A DNA stretch of 64,000 nucleotides from RPQJ01 sp963793005 (GTDB lineage Bacteria > Pseudomonadota > Gammaproteobacteria > Steroidobacterales > Steroidobacteraceae), in assembly GCA_963793005.1 (NCBI GenBank), contig CAWBYP010000002.1, positions 1,240,001 through 1,304,000 on the forward strand, read 5' to 3'. The translations under genes were made by a program, and so were the position numbers. How positions within the stretch are numbered: the stretch's first letter is position 1; every line of letters starts with the position of its first letter. The notes beneath the pieces were generated by a model. That model had not been told where the DNA came from and ran no database searches. It worked only from the letters and a program-made list of their open reading frames with translations. Of the stretch, positions 44,295-52,884 are shown piece by piece.

Positions 44295-45307
44295 GGCGTC
44301 TCCATCACGGCCCTGAGTCCGGTCGCAACGCGCGCCGGGCCCGGGAAGTACTCCCACTCGAAGGCGTGAGGATACGGCGTGTCCCAGCCCGCGACACGCC
44401 CGATCGGCGCCTCGAGGTCCCAGAAGCACTCCTCCTGGATGGTCGCCGACAGTTCTGCCCCAAAACCGGAGAAGCGCGTCGCCTCGTGCGCGATCAGGCA
44501 GCGCCCGGTCTTCTTCACGGAGGTGCAGATCGTGTCCACGTCGAGCGGGACCATGGTCCGCACGTCGATGATCTCGGCGTCCAGCCCTAAGCTGCGGGCC
44601 GCAGCCTCGCAGACATAGATCATCGTGCCGTAGGTGACGATCGTGACCTGCGAACCCTTGCGGACCACCTCGGCCTTGCCGATCGGGACCGTGTAGTAGC
44701 CCTCGGGCACCTCGCCCTTCGGGTGCGTGCTCCAGGGTACCGCGGGTTTGTTGGGCTCGCCGTCGAACGGCCCGTTGTAGATGCGCTTCGGTTCAAAGAA
44801 GACCACCGGGTCGTCGTCCTCGATCGAAGCGATCAGCAATCCTTTTGCGTCGTAGGGATTGGCAGGCATCACGACCTTGACGCCGCATACGTGAGTGAAG
44901 ATTCCCTCGGGGCTCTGCGAATGAGTCTGTCCGCCGCGGATGCCGCCACCGCAGGGCGTGCGCACCGTCACCGGGGCCCAGAACTCTCCGGCACTGCGGT
45001 AACGCAGGCGCGCCAGCTCGCTGAAGATCTGGTCGCAGGCCGGGTAGATGTAGTCTGCGAACTGCACTTCGGCCACAGGCCGCAAGCCGTTGACGCCCAT
45101 GCCGATCGCAGCGCCGATGATCGCGCCCTCCGCGATCGGCGTGTCGAGCACGCGATGCTCGCCATACTTGCGCTGCAGTCCATCGGTGACGCGAAACACG
45201 CCGCCGAAGAAACCCACGTCCTCGCCCATGATCACCACGTTCGGGTCGCGACCCAGCATGATGTCCATGGCGGAATTGAGCGCCTGGATCATGTTCATCT
45301 GTGGCAT
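44291..45307 (-). CDS. bkdA2: branched-chain 2-oxoacid dehydrogenase E1 beta
   Basis: This 338-aa protein has the transketolase-like E1-beta pattern: MNMIQALNSAMDIML, VIMGEDVGFFGGVFRVT with the TPP-activating Glu, RVLDTPIAEGAIIGAAIGMG, EVQFADYIYPACDQI, and PVVFFEPKRIYNGPFDGE typical of branched-chain rather than pyruvate enzymes. It overlaps the E2 start by four bases and follows E1-alpha by 3 bp. Confidence 0.96.
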   Translation of the reverse strand: MPQMNMIQALNSAMDIMLGRDPNVVIMGEDVGFFGGVFRVTDGLQRKYGEHRVLDTPIAEGAIIGAAIGMGVNGLRPVAEVQFADYIYPACDQIFSELARLRYRSAGEFWAPVTVRTPCGGGIRGGQTHSQSPEGIFTHVCGVKVVMPANPYDAKGLLIASIEDDDPVVFFEPKRIYNGPFDGEPNKPAVPWSTHPKGEVPEGYYTVPIGKAEVVRKGSQVTIVTYGTMIYVCEAAARSLGLDAEIIDVRTMVPLDVDTICTSVKKTGRCLIAHEATRFSGFGAELSATIQEECFWDLEAPIGRVAGWDTPYPHAFEWEYFPGPARVATGLRAVMETP

Positions 45308-45310
45308 GGC

Positions 45311-46552
45311 TCAGCCCTCCCCCAACTCGGCGCGCAACTGCTCGCGCTGTTTCCTCAAGTTGGCGGGCAACTCCTTGAACACGTCCTCGAACATCAGGTC
45401 GCGGTTGAGTCGCGGCCCGTCATTCATCGTGCCGTACTGCACGGACTCCTTCCAACTCTCGGCCACGTGCTGCTCGAGTTCCTTCTGCAACGCCACGTGG
45501 CGCTCTTCCGACCATTCGCCGAGCGTGATCAGGTGGGCTTTCAATCGGTCTACGGGGTCGCCCAGCGGCCATTTCTCGTAGTCGTCCTTCGGGCGGTAGC
45601 GCGCCGGATCGTCGCTGGTCGAGTGCGCCGCGCCGCGATAGGTGACGTGCTCGATCAGCGTCGGGCCCGCGCCCCGCCGTGCCCGCTCTGCCGCCCACTG
45701 CGTCACTGCGTACACCGCGAGGAAGTCGTTGCCGTCCACGCGCACGCCGGCCATGCCGTAGCCGGGGCCGCGCGCCGCAAACGAGCGCTGCTCACCGCCC
45801 GCGAAGCCCTGGAAGGTCGAGATCGCCCACTGGTTGTTGACGATGTTCAGGATCACCGGCGCCTGGTAGACAGACGCGAACAGCATCGCGTGGTGGAAGT
45901 CCGCCTCGGCGCTCGAGCCCTCGCCGATCCAGGTCGCCGCGATGTCGTCCTCGCCCTTGATCGCCGAGGCCATGGCCCAGCCCACCGCCTGTGGGAACTG
46001 CGTGGTCAGGTTGCCGGAGATCGAGAAGATGCGACCATCCACCCAGTGATACATGACCGGCAGCTGGCGCCCCTTGCACATGTCGCGGGTGTTCGACAGC
46101 AACTGGCACATCATGTCCACCAGCGGCATGCCGCGCGTGATGAACAGGCCCTGGTTGCGATATGACGGAAACAGCATGTCGCCGGGCCGCAGGGCCATGC
46201 ACTGCGCGACCGAGACCGCCTCCTCGCCCAGTGAGCGCATGTAGAACGAGATCTTTCCCGCCCGCTGTGAGCGCTGCATCCGATCGTCGTAGACCCGCGT
46301 GAGCATCATGTGCCGGAGCCCGACCTGCAGGTCCGAAGGGTCGAGGTGCGGGTGCCAGGGGCCGACGGCGCGGTGTTCGTCGTCGAGTACACGCACCAGT
46401 TCGACCGACAGGTTGCCGATGTCGCGGACTCGCGCGTTCACGTCTGGCCGGGCTACCGCGCCGGCCGGCGATGTCTCCAGGTAACTGAAATCCGGGGCTT
46501 CGCCAGGGCGCGAGTGCGGCTGTGGCGTATGGAGGCGTGATCGTCTGGGCAT
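45311..46552 (-). CDS. bkdA1: branched-chain 2-oxoacid dehydrogenase E1 alpha
   Basis: This 413-aa protein has the E1-alpha TPP fold: LRHMMLTRVYDDRMQRSQRAGKISFYMRSLGEEA, MLFPSYRNQG, TTQFPQAVGWAMA, the TPP motif GEGSSAEADFHHAML through NNQWAIST, and the regulatory loop EHVTYRGAAHSTSDDP with the usual Ser. With E1-beta and E2 it decarboxylates the keto acids of Val, Leu and Ile. No E3 gene lies in the operon. It is divergent from the Lrp-type gene. Confidence 0.96.
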   Translation of the reverse strand: MPRRSRLHTPQPHSRPGEAPDFSYLETSPAGAVARPDVNARVRDIGNLSVELVRVLDDEHRAVGPWHPHLDPSDLQVGLRHMMLTRVYDDRMQRSQRAGKISFYMRSLGEEAVSVAQCMALRPGDMLFPSYRNQGLFITRGMPLVDMMCQLLSNTRDMCKGRQLPVMYHWVDGRIFSISGNLTTQFPQAVGWAMASAIKGEDDIAATWIGEGSSAEADFHHAMLFASVYQAPVILNIVNNQWAISTFQGFAGGEQRSFAARGPGYGMAGVRVDGNDFLAVYAVTQWAAERARRGAGPTLIEHVTYRGAAHSTSDDPARYRPKDDYEKWPLGDPVDRLKAHLITLGEWSEERHVALQKELEQHVAESWKESVQYGTMNDGPRLNRDLMFEDVFKELPANLRKQREQLRAELGEG

Positions 46553-46615
46553 GGCTGGTGGGTCCTGGGGCTGGGCCGGCGTCCGCGGTAGGTTACCTCC
46601 GGGTCTACGAGGCCG

Positions 46616-46644
46616 TTGAATTCAGTGCGACGCATTGCAACAAT
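46616..46644 (+). promoter_or_regulatory. possible sigma-70 promoter of the Lrp-type regulator
   Basis: TTGAAT and AACAAT are spaced 17 bp apart (both 4 of 6 matches), 32 bp upstream of the ATG. The whole 123-bp divergent gap (46553-46675) is AT-richer on this side and is where a BkdR-type protein would bind. Confidence 0.4.
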
Positions 46645-46675
46645 ACGGAATACTCATTTCGTCTGGTTCTACCAA

Positions 46676-47155
46676 ATGGAAAAACAATCCACTCCCGTAA
46701 TCGACCGCGTGGACCGGCGCATCCTCGACCTGCTGCAGAGGGAGGGCACGCTGCCGGTGGCCGAGGTGGCCGCCCGCACCGGGCTTTCGACGACCACCTG
46801 CTGGAGGCGGATCCAGCATTTGGAGCAGTCGGGCGTAATTCGCGGGCGGGTCGCGCTACTCGATCGCACTGCGCTTGGGCTCGACGTGACGATCTTCGCG
46901 CACGTGAAGCTGTCAACGCAGGGCCGGGACGCGATTGCGGCGTTCGCCGCCGCCATTCGCGAGCGTCCCGAGGTGCTCGACTGCTACACGACCATGGGCG
47001 AGTGGGACTTCATGCTTCGAGTGGTTACTCGCGACATCAAGGCCTTCGAGGCGTTCTATCTCGACCACCTGTCGAAGCTGCCGAACGTCCAGTCCATCAA
47101 TTCCTCGGTCGCCGTCACCGTGATCAAGGAGACGACGGTGCTACCCATATCCTGA
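46676..47155 (+). CDS. bkdR: Lrp/AsnC family regulator, probably of the bkd operon
   Basis: This 159-aa protein has an N-terminal helix-turn-helix (DRVDRRILDLLQREGTLPVAEVAARTGLSTTTCWRRIQHLEQSGVIRG) and a C-terminal RAM domain (VTIFAHVKLS, VLDCYTTMGEWDFMLRVVTRDIKAFEAFY). In Pseudomonas an Lrp-family BkdR divergent from bkdA1 activates the operon with branched-chain amino acids; the same arrangement here supports that role. The start at 46676 (MEKQSTP) is chosen; a start 20 codons upstream is possible. Confidence 0.9.
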   Translation: MEKQSTPVIDRVDRRILDLLQREGTLPVAEVAARTGLSTTTCWRRIQHLEQSGVIRGRVALLDRTALGLDVTIFAHVKLSTQGRDAIAAFAAAIRERPEVLDCYTTMGEWDFMLRVVTRDIKAFEAFYLDHLSKLPNVQSINSSVAVTVIKETTVLPIS

Positions 47156-47203
47156 GCCCCTGCATCTGGTAAGTTTGAACACGCGGCCAACCTGGAGACC
47201 GCG

Positions 47204-47776
47204 ATGAACTTGCTGCTGCAACTGACGTGGGTGGCCGTACCGGTAATCGTCTCCGGGCTGGTGCACCTCGTGGTGTTGAAGCTCGACTTGCTTCCCGCTC
47301 TACGCGCTCTTCCCATCGACGGCGGCGCGACGTTCCGCGGCCGACGCGTATTCGGCGACAACAAGACCTGGCGCGGGGCGGTCGTCACCATCGCGACCGT
47401 GACAGCGAGCGCCTGGGCACTGGCGCAACTGAACGACTGCTGCATCGACCTTCCCACGCTCACGCCATTCGCGGAACTGCATCCCATCGCGTGGGGATTC
47501 CTGCTCGGGACCGGTTATATCGTCGCGGAGCTGCCCAACAGCTTTGCGAAACGCCAGCTCGGGATAGGCCCTGGCAAGAGTGGTCAGGGCTTCGTGGGAC
47601 GCCTGTTCTGGGTCGTAGACCAGGTCGACAGCCTCGCGGGCATGCTGCTTTTCACCTGGCCGGTCTGGCATCCGTCAGGCTGGCTGGTGCTCCTGCTGTT
47701 CATGATCATGCTGGTCGCACATCCCATGGCAGCGTGGGTCATGGTGCTCGCGGGACTGAAGAAGCGGGTTGGTTGA
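47204..47776 (+). CDS. CDP-archaeol synthase (CarS)-like membrane protein
   Basis: This 190-aa protein is of the DUF46/CarS group, related to phosphatidate cytidylyltransferases. The hallmark sequences are PIDGGATFRGRRVFGDNKTWRG, ELPNSFAKRQLGIGPGK and VVDQVDSLAGMLL, with about five membrane segments. In archaea CarS activates geranylgeranyl glycerol phosphate with CTP. A bacterial copy should act on a different alcohol phosphate or lipid; the substrate is unknown. It starts 48 bp after bkdR. Confidence 0.87.
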   Translation: MNLLLQLTWVAVPVIVSGLVHLVVLKLDLLPALRALPIDGGATFRGRRVFGDNKTWRGAVVTIATVTASAWALAQLNDCCIDLPTLTPFAELHPIAWGFLLGTGYIVAELPNSFAKRQLGIGPGKSGQGFVGRLFWVVDQVDSLAGMLLFTWPVWHPSGWLVLLLFMIMLVAHPMAAWVMVLAGLKKRVG

Positions 47777-47798
47777 ACGCGGGCCTCAAAGTACGCGC

Positions 47799-48179
47799 TC
47801 AACCTTCGCGCTGTACGTAGAAGTGGGCCACGACTCCGATCACCAGGCAGATAAGCGCTATGACGTCCGCTGTAAATACGCGGCCCACCTGCGGGTTGTA
47901 GTTGCCGACCGACCATGCAAGGTACAGAAAGGAAAGGACACTCGCGAAACCACCAGCGAAAGCGATTCCCTGCAAGTTAGGCCTGAATGCCGCAATCAAG
48001 AAAAAAAGCCCGAGCAGGCCGAAAAGAACCGCTCGATGCCGCATCAGGATCGCGAGGTTTGGCTCGTCTACAGTTATGCCGTACAAGGCCGTCAGGCGTT
48101 CCGTTCCGAGCAATCCAGATAGTGGTAACAGGTGAATGATCGCCACGACCACGAGCATGGCTGAGACCAGATATCGCAA
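47799..48179 (-). CDS. small four-helix membrane protein of unknown function
   Basis: This 126-aa protein has four hydrophobic segments (VSAMLVVVAIIHLLP, AVLFGLLGLFFLIAAF, GGFASVLSFLYLAW, VIALICLVIGVVAHFYV) with YGITVDEPNLAILMRHRA between the first two. I recognise the shape from uncharacterised proteobacterial proteins but cannot assign a function. It converges with the CarS-like gene. Confidence 0.75.
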   Translation of the reverse strand: MRYLVSAMLVVVAIIHLLPLSGLLGTERLTALYGITVDEPNLAILMRHRAVLFGLLGLFFLIAAFRPNLQGIAFAGGFASVLSFLYLAWSVGNYNPQVGRVFTADVIALICLVIGVVAHFYVQREG

Positions 48180-48379
48180 CTGGGCATTCCCCCGAAAAGA
48201 CTACGTGACCCCAGGATATCAGTCGAACAAAGCAGGCTTCCCGGCGACAAAGTCGGCCTACTGCTCCAGGTCGGTTCCCGCTCCCCGGGCGCCGCGCCCG
48301 AAAGCAGTCCTTCGGCAGTCCGTTCCCACCGCGCGCCTGACTTCTTGCGCATTCCTGCCTGATCCTTGGCAGTCGGAAT
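48180..48379. other. intergenic, no gene seen
   Basis: The 200 bp between the small membrane protein gene and the TPP enzyme stop hold no recognised frame, terminator or promoter. Confidence 0.4.
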
Positions 48380-50116
48380 TCAACCTGTCACGCGCCGCCA
48401 GAGCGCACGACCAATGAATCGCGTCTTGGTCCCCAGGTCGAAGCGCGCGAGGTTGGTCTTCACGATACCTTCCGTGAAACGCGTGCGCTTCGAATAATCC
48501 ACCGCAACATCCACCAGCACGGGACGTCCAGTTGCTGCAACTGCAAACGCTTCGTCGAGCCCGCGCTCGAGCTCACCGTCGCCGGACACGCTGACGAACG
48601 CCGCACCGACCGCCTGCGCGACACCTGAGACGTCCAGCGGACCGAGCACGGTGCAGGTCTTGCGATTGTATGGAATCTCCTGCGCCTGCGAGATCTGGGC
48701 GAGTTCGCCGTCGCTGAACACGAACACCACGATGCCCAGGTGGTTTGCCGTCGCGGTCGCAAGCTCGAGGCCAGTCATGCGGAACGCTCCGTCGCCGACG
48801 ACACCGACCACCTGCGCCCCCGGACGCGCGAATTTCGCACCGATCGTGGCGGGCACGCAGTAGCCCATGCAGTTGAAGTCCGTCGGCGAGAGGAACGCGC
48901 GCGGCCTGTGAACCGGCATCAGCTCCGCAGCCAGGAACGTGTGGTTGCCGTCATCCACGACCAGCGTCGCATCGTCGGCCAGTCGTCGCCGCAGCGCCTG
49001 GAAGAACCGCGCGGGGTTCACGCGACCCTTCGTGTCGTGGGCCAGCCATTCGTCGACGTAGGCTGCCTTGTCTTTCGCGATGCGCGCCTCGACTGCCGCG
49101 CGCCTGCTGCCGGCTTCCGGCACCCCGGGCAGCGCGGCGAGCAGGCGGGTGAGCACCGCACCCGCGTCTCCCTGCAGCGCGACTTTTGCCGGATAGTTCG
49201 CCGAGAACACGGCCGGGTTGATGTCGACGTGGACCAGGTTGTCCGGCGGCTCGTAGCCAAAGCTGCCGGTCGCGATCTCGGCGAAGCGTGTACCGACCGC
49301 GAGCATCGCATCGCAATCCCGGAACGAGTTCTCAGCCGCCGGAACGGCGGCGCGTCCCAGGCAGAAGCCCGCGTGCAGCGGGTGGTTCCCGGGAAATGCG
49401 CTCAAGCCCTGCAGCGTCGTCGCCACCGGTGCGCCGAGCCGCTCGGCGAGCTGCGCAACTTCTCGCGACGCGTCGACCGCGCCCCAGCCGACGAAGATGC
49501 CCGGCGACTTCGCGTTGGCGAGAATTCGCGCAGCCTCCTCGATCGCAGCGGTTTCGCAGTGAAGCTCCGGGGCCGCGCGCGGCTGCAGGGCCGGAATGGG
49601 CCCTGCATCGCCTGTCATCAGCTGCAGGTTCACCGGGATCTCGACAAATACCGGTCCGGGCTCGCCGCTGGTCGCGACGCGCACCGCCTCGTAGATCGTC
49701 GGTATCACGTCGGCGTGTCGCTCCACCAGCCACGTGCCCTTGGTGATCGGCCGGAGCATCGCGTGCTGGTCGACGTCGTGAAGCTGGTAGCTGCGGCCGG
49801 TATCGCGCCGCACACCGCCGGCGATCACCAGCATCGGAATGCCATCGAGGAAGGCTTCCGCGATGCCGCTCGCGGCATGGGTCACGCCCGCGGCCGGAAC
49901 GATCACCAGCGTGCCGATGCTCGTGCCGGTGCGGCTCACGGCATCAGCCATGAACGCGCCGCCGCCCTCGTGAGTCACCAGCACTGGGGTGATGTCGGGC
50001 GACTTCTCGAGTTCATCGTAGATCTCGGTGTTGTGGACGCCCGGGATACCAAAGGTGTAGCGGACACCAACGTTTTCCAGTGCTTCCCGGAGCAGCGAGG
50101 CGGCAGTTCGATTCAT
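48380..50116 (-). CDS. thiamine pyrophosphate-dependent acetolactate synthase-like enzyme
   Basis: This 578-aa three-domain TPP enzyme starts at 50116. The N-terminal PYR domain has the FGIPGVHNTEIYDEL start and the activating Glu in VTHEGGGAFMADA. The central domain includes GIFVGWGAVDA. The PP domain shows DFNCMGYCVPATIGAKFA and the GDGAFRMTGLELATA metal-TPP motif. It belongs to the broad AHAS/benzoylformate decarboxylase group. Substrate cannot be told, and no regulatory small subunit gene is nearby. It is divergent from a renalase-like gene. Confidence 0.9.
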   Translation of the reverse strand: MNRTAASLLREALENVGVRYTFGIPGVHNTEIYDELEKSPDITPVLVTHEGGGAFMADAVSRTGTSIGTLVIVPAAGVTHAASGIAEAFLDGIPMLVIAGGVRRDTGRSYQLHDVDQHAMLRPITKGTWLVERHADVIPTIYEAVRVATSGEPGPVFVEIPVNLQLMTGDAGPIPALQPRAAPELHCETAAIEEAARILANAKSPGIFVGWGAVDASREVAQLAERLGAPVATTLQGLSAFPGNHPLHAGFCLGRAAVPAAENSFRDCDAMLAVGTRFAEIATGSFGYEPPDNLVHVDINPAVFSANYPAKVALQGDAGAVLTRLLAALPGVPEAGSRRAAVEARIAKDKAAYVDEWLAHDTKGRVNPARFFQALRRRLADDATLVVDDGNHTFLAAELMPVHRPRAFLSPTDFNCMGYCVPATIGAKFARPGAQVVGVVGDGAFRMTGLELATATANHLGIVVFVFSDGELAQISQAQEIPYNRKTCTVLGPLDVSGVAQAVGAAFVSVSGDGELERGLDEAFAVAATGRPVLVDVAVDYSKRTRFTEGIVKTNLARFDLGTKTRFIGRALWRRVTG

Positions 50117-50250
50117 GTGATCCAGTTCCGGCGTGAACGCGGGGCGCGCGGCCACATTGTATCGCCGCACGACGCGGCAATTTCCTGGTGGATTTCGTCG
50201 CGCAGGATGCGAGACTGCACCCCCCAGATGGAAGTCTGCCAGGTGCCGGT

Positions 50251-51258
50251 GTGGATAGAGCCAGGATCGCAGTCATCGGAGCCGGAATTGCAGGACTGGC
50301 CTGCGCGCGGGAGCTGACGCGCTCCGATGCCAGGGTCACGGTATTCGAACGGGCGCGCGGCCTGGGTGGGCGGCTCGGCACTCATCGGCGCGGTGATTTC
50401 GCCTTCGATTTCGGTGCGCAATACGCTACGGCCCGTGGACGTTCATTCGTGCACTACCTCGGGATCGCCGGGCGGGCCGGCTCGGTGGCGTTGTGGAAGC
50501 CAAGCATCCTCGAAGACGACCGATCCTGGTCAGAACCGATCGAAGACTGGCATGTCGGCACCCCCGGCATGAGCGCGTTCATCCGGCCGCTCGCTCGCAG
50601 CGTCAACCTGCAGGTGGGCATTACGGTGCATGAACTGCTGCAGAGCCAGCGAGGCTGGGAACTGCAGACGGACGCCGGCCGGATCGACGGCATCTTCGAC
50701 GCGATCGCAGTGGCCATCCCGGCGCCCCAGGCTCTCAGGCTGCTCGGCGGCTACGGGCGTACGTTCAGGCAGCTGGCCGACGTTCGAATGTCACCCTGCT
50801 GGACGGCCATGATGGCGTTCGATGCTCCGATCGATGCCGGAGCCGAGGCTCGTCGCTGGACCAGCGGACCGCTCTCGTGGGCATCCTGCGACTCGAGCAA
50901 GCCGCAGCGGCCGATGGGAATGCACGGCTGGGTCGTCCACGCCTCGCCGACATGGTCGCTCGAGCACATCGAACTTGACTCCCGGGACGCCGCACGGATG
51001 CTGCTTGGGGAATTTGCTGCCGCCATCGGAACGACACTGCCCGAGCCGGTCTACCTCCATGCTCATCGCTGGCGACACGCGCTTGTGGAACAGCCGCTCG
51101 GCCAGCCCTGCCTGGTGGACGAGGAAATGGCAGCGGGCGCCTGCGGCGACTGGTGCATCGCGCCCAGGGTCGAAGCCGCCTACGAAAGCGGCCGGACGCT
51201 GGCTCACTCGCTGCTGTCGATCGTCGGACTGTCGGCCCCGCTGCTGCGCCGCCGCTGA
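50251..51258 (+). CDS. renalase-like FAD-dependent amine oxidoreductase
   Basis: This protein of about 335 aa has a dinucleotide-binding motif IAVIGAGIAGLACARELTRSDARVTVFERARGLGGRLGTHR and FDFGAQYATARG near residues 5-60, typical of the renalase family, which oxidises wrongly reduced NAD(P)H isomers or related compounds. I chose the GTG at 50251, close to the FAD motif; a GTG at 50188 would add 21 residues. Its last 55 bp overlap the 3' end of the convergent UPF0104 gene. Confidence 0.87.
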   Translation: MDRARIAVIGAGIAGLACARELTRSDARVTVFERARGLGGRLGTHRRGDFAFDFGAQYATARGRSFVHYLGIAGRAGSVALWKPSILEDDRSWSEPIEDWHVGTPGMSAFIRPLARSVNLQVGITVHELLQSQRGWELQTDAGRIDGIFDAIAVAIPAPQALRLLGGYGRTFRQLADVRMSPCWTAMMAFDAPIDAGAEARRWTSGPLSWASCDSSKPQRPMGMHGWVVHASPTWSLEHIELDSRDAARMLLGEFAAAIGTTLPEPVYLHAHRWRHALVEQPLGQPCLVDEEMAAGACGDWCIAPRVEAAYESGRTLAHSLLSIVGLSAPLLRRR

Positions 51259-52253
51259 GCACGCGCCCGGGCAATTGAACGCAGCGCCGCCATGGGTCGC
51301 GTCAGGCGCATACGCGCGCCGTCCGGCGCGATCATTTCGTACGCCCCCCACAGCGACACCGACATCAGCAGCGGCAGGATCTCGTAGATGACGCGGTACA
51401 GCAGTACCGAGGCCAGCAGTTCGGCCGGCGGGACCTCGGGCAGCAGCACCAGCAGCATGGACTCGAGCACGCCGAGCCCGGCGGGCACGTGGCTCAGGAT
51501 GCCCACCAGGAAGCTCGCGAGATAGATGGCCAGGAACGGCAGGTAGTCGAGTCCGGCCGAGTCCGGCAGCAGCAGGTAAAGAACCGACGACACCAGCACC
51601 ACGTCCACGACACCGATCAGCAGTTGCAGCAGCGTGAGCCGCATGGTTGGCACCGGGACCTCCCAGCCACCAAGCCGTATGGGTGCCTTTCGCAGCCAGA
51701 TGAAGACCAGGTAGCCCGCGTCCTTGGCGAGGCCAACGCATCCGAGCGCGATCAGCCATGTGCTCGAGATCCGGAACAACGGAGCCAGCGCGTCCGCGCC
51801 CGACACGAGCGCGATGTCGAACAGCAGTCCGAAGCCCAGTGCGAACGGCAGGTTGCACAGCAGCGCCGTCGCCCCGACTTCCATCGCAGTGAAACCGATC
51901 GGGGCATACATGCGGAAACGCAGCGCCCCGGCGCTCAACATCGCCTGGCCCACGGCGTGCCCGAGCGGAAACGTGATGAGTGCGGTGATCATCGGCCTCG
52001 CCTTGCCGATGTCGTGCTTCACGTACCGAACCACGAGGATCTCGTAGAGCGAAAGCATGAACAGCGCGCCGAATGCGCATGCGGTGGCGGTCAGCAGCGC
52101 CTCCATCGGAACCCTGCGCATGTTGTCCACGACTTCCGCGACACTTATGCGCTGGAACGTCCGGTACAGCACCCAGGCCGCGAGGCCCGCGATCAGCACG
52201 CTCGCACCGATGCCGAGAGTGGCCTTGATCCGGCTGCGACGCGGGTTGCTCAT
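51204..52253 (-). CDS. lysylphosphatidylglycerol synthase-like (UPF0104/AglD) membrane protein
   Basis: This 349-aa protein has about eight hydrophobic segments. It has the family pattern ITFPLGHAVGQAMLSAGALRFRMY near residue 95, SFLVGILSHVPAGLGVLESMLL near 235, and VLLYRVIYEILPLLMS. The family matches the flippase half of MprF but without the synthase domain. It probably moves a lipid across the inner membrane; substrate unknown. The 3' end overlaps the convergent renalase-like gene by 55 bp, and the C-terminal 30 residues are basic and low-complexity. Confidence 0.9.
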   Translation of the reverse strand: MSNPRRSRIKATLGIGASVLIAGLAAWVLYRTFQRISVAEVVDNMRRVPMEALLTATACAFGALFMLSLYEILVVRYVKHDIGKARPMITALITFPLGHAVGQAMLSAGALRFRMYAPIGFTAMEVGATALLCNLPFALGFGLLFDIALVSGADALAPLFRISSTWLIALGCVGLAKDAGYLVFIWLRKAPIRLGGWEVPVPTMRLTLLQLLIGVVDVVLVSSVLYLLLPDSAGLDYLPFLAIYLASFLVGILSHVPAGLGVLESMLLVLLPEVPPAELLASVLLYRVIYEILPLLMSVSLWGAYEMIAPDGARMRLTRPMAALRSIARARAQRRRSSGADSPTIDSSE

Positions 52254-52483
52254 CCGTGGATTCTAGTTGGGTCGTCCAACCGGCAGGGCGTAACCGGAGG
52301 CGATCGTCTTAAAGAGAATGATTCTCATTGACAAAATCCGCTTTGAACTGGCGGAACGCAAGTGCGCGAAAGGTGTCTCACATCGGGTGACCGCGTAGAA
52401 TTGGCGGTAACGGTAGCCTGGAGACGGCCGGACCTTCGGCGCCACGCAACCCCTCGAACTGCAACCGTCAGGAGAGAACGACT
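52254..52483. promoter_or_regulatory. regulatory region upstream of the HiPIP gene
   Basis: This 230-bp divergent gap holds a Fur-box-like site (52314-52332) that overlaps a TTGACA -35 (52328-52333), though no good -10 is seen 17 bp on. The rest is a GC-rich stretch with short inverted repeats near 52420-52445 and an AGGAG ribosome binding site before the ATG at 52484. Confidence 0.5.
52314..52332. promoter_or_regulatory. Fur-box-like operator
   Basis: The site reads GAGAATGATTCTCATTGAC. It keeps both core half-sites of the Fur consensus (ATGAT and CATT with 3-bp spacing) and matches 10 of the 12 central bases. It is between the UPF0104 and HiPIP genes. Confidence 0.6.
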
Positions 52484-52816
52484 ATGTCCGAGAAGATTTA
52501 CCCGAGGCGCACGCTGCTCAAGGGCGCATTGCTGGGCGTGGCTGCGGTGCCGGTCACCGCGCTGCTCGGCCGCGCCGAAGCCGCCGCGGGCCCCGTCGAT
52601 CCGAGCGAACCGCAGGCAAAGAGCCTGGGCTATGTCACGGACGCAACCAAGGTCGACGCAAAGGCGAACCCGAACTACAAGCCGGGCCAGGAATGCGTCA
52701 ACTGCCTGCAGGCGCCGAGCGCCAAGCCTGGCGAGGCCATGGTCGCCTGCAACATCTTCGCTGGCCGCATGGTCGCCGCCAAGGGCTGGTGCAAGGTCTA
52801 CGTGAAACGCCCGTAA
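52484..52816 (+). CDS. high-potential iron-sulfur protein with Tat signal
   Basis: This 110-aa precursor has a twin-arginine signal (YPRRTLLKGALLG, Arg 8-9) cleaved near AEAAA. The mature protein of about 75 aa has the HiPIP cysteines C71, C74, C89 and C103 (C-x2-C-x14-C-x13-C) that bind a 4Fe-4S cluster. It is a soluble periplasmic electron carrier. A terminator follows at 52841-52879, so the gene is monocistronic. It lies behind a Fur-like box. Confidence 0.95.
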   Translation: MSEKIYPRRTLLKGALLGVAAVPVTALLGRAEAAAGPVDPSEPQAKSLGYVTDATKVDAKANPNYKPGQECVNCLQAPSAKPGEAMVACNIFAGRMVAAKGWCKVYVKRP

Positions 52817-52840
52817 TTGACCAGGGCTTCCTGAGACAAC

Positions 52841-52879
52841 GACGGCGCATCCGGGTCACCGGCTGCGCCGTCTTCTTTT
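52841..52879 (+). terminator. Rho-independent terminator of the HiPIP gene
   Basis: A 9-bp stem GACGGCGCA/TGCGCCGTC with a 14-nt loop is followed by TTCTTTT, 25 nt after the stop. Confidence 0.85.
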
Positions 52880-52884
52880 CACCC

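Noticed and set aside
52380..52483. Riboswitch in the HiPIP leader
   Set aside because: Short inverted repeats are present but no class signature (GEMM, SAM, cobalamin) could be aligned.
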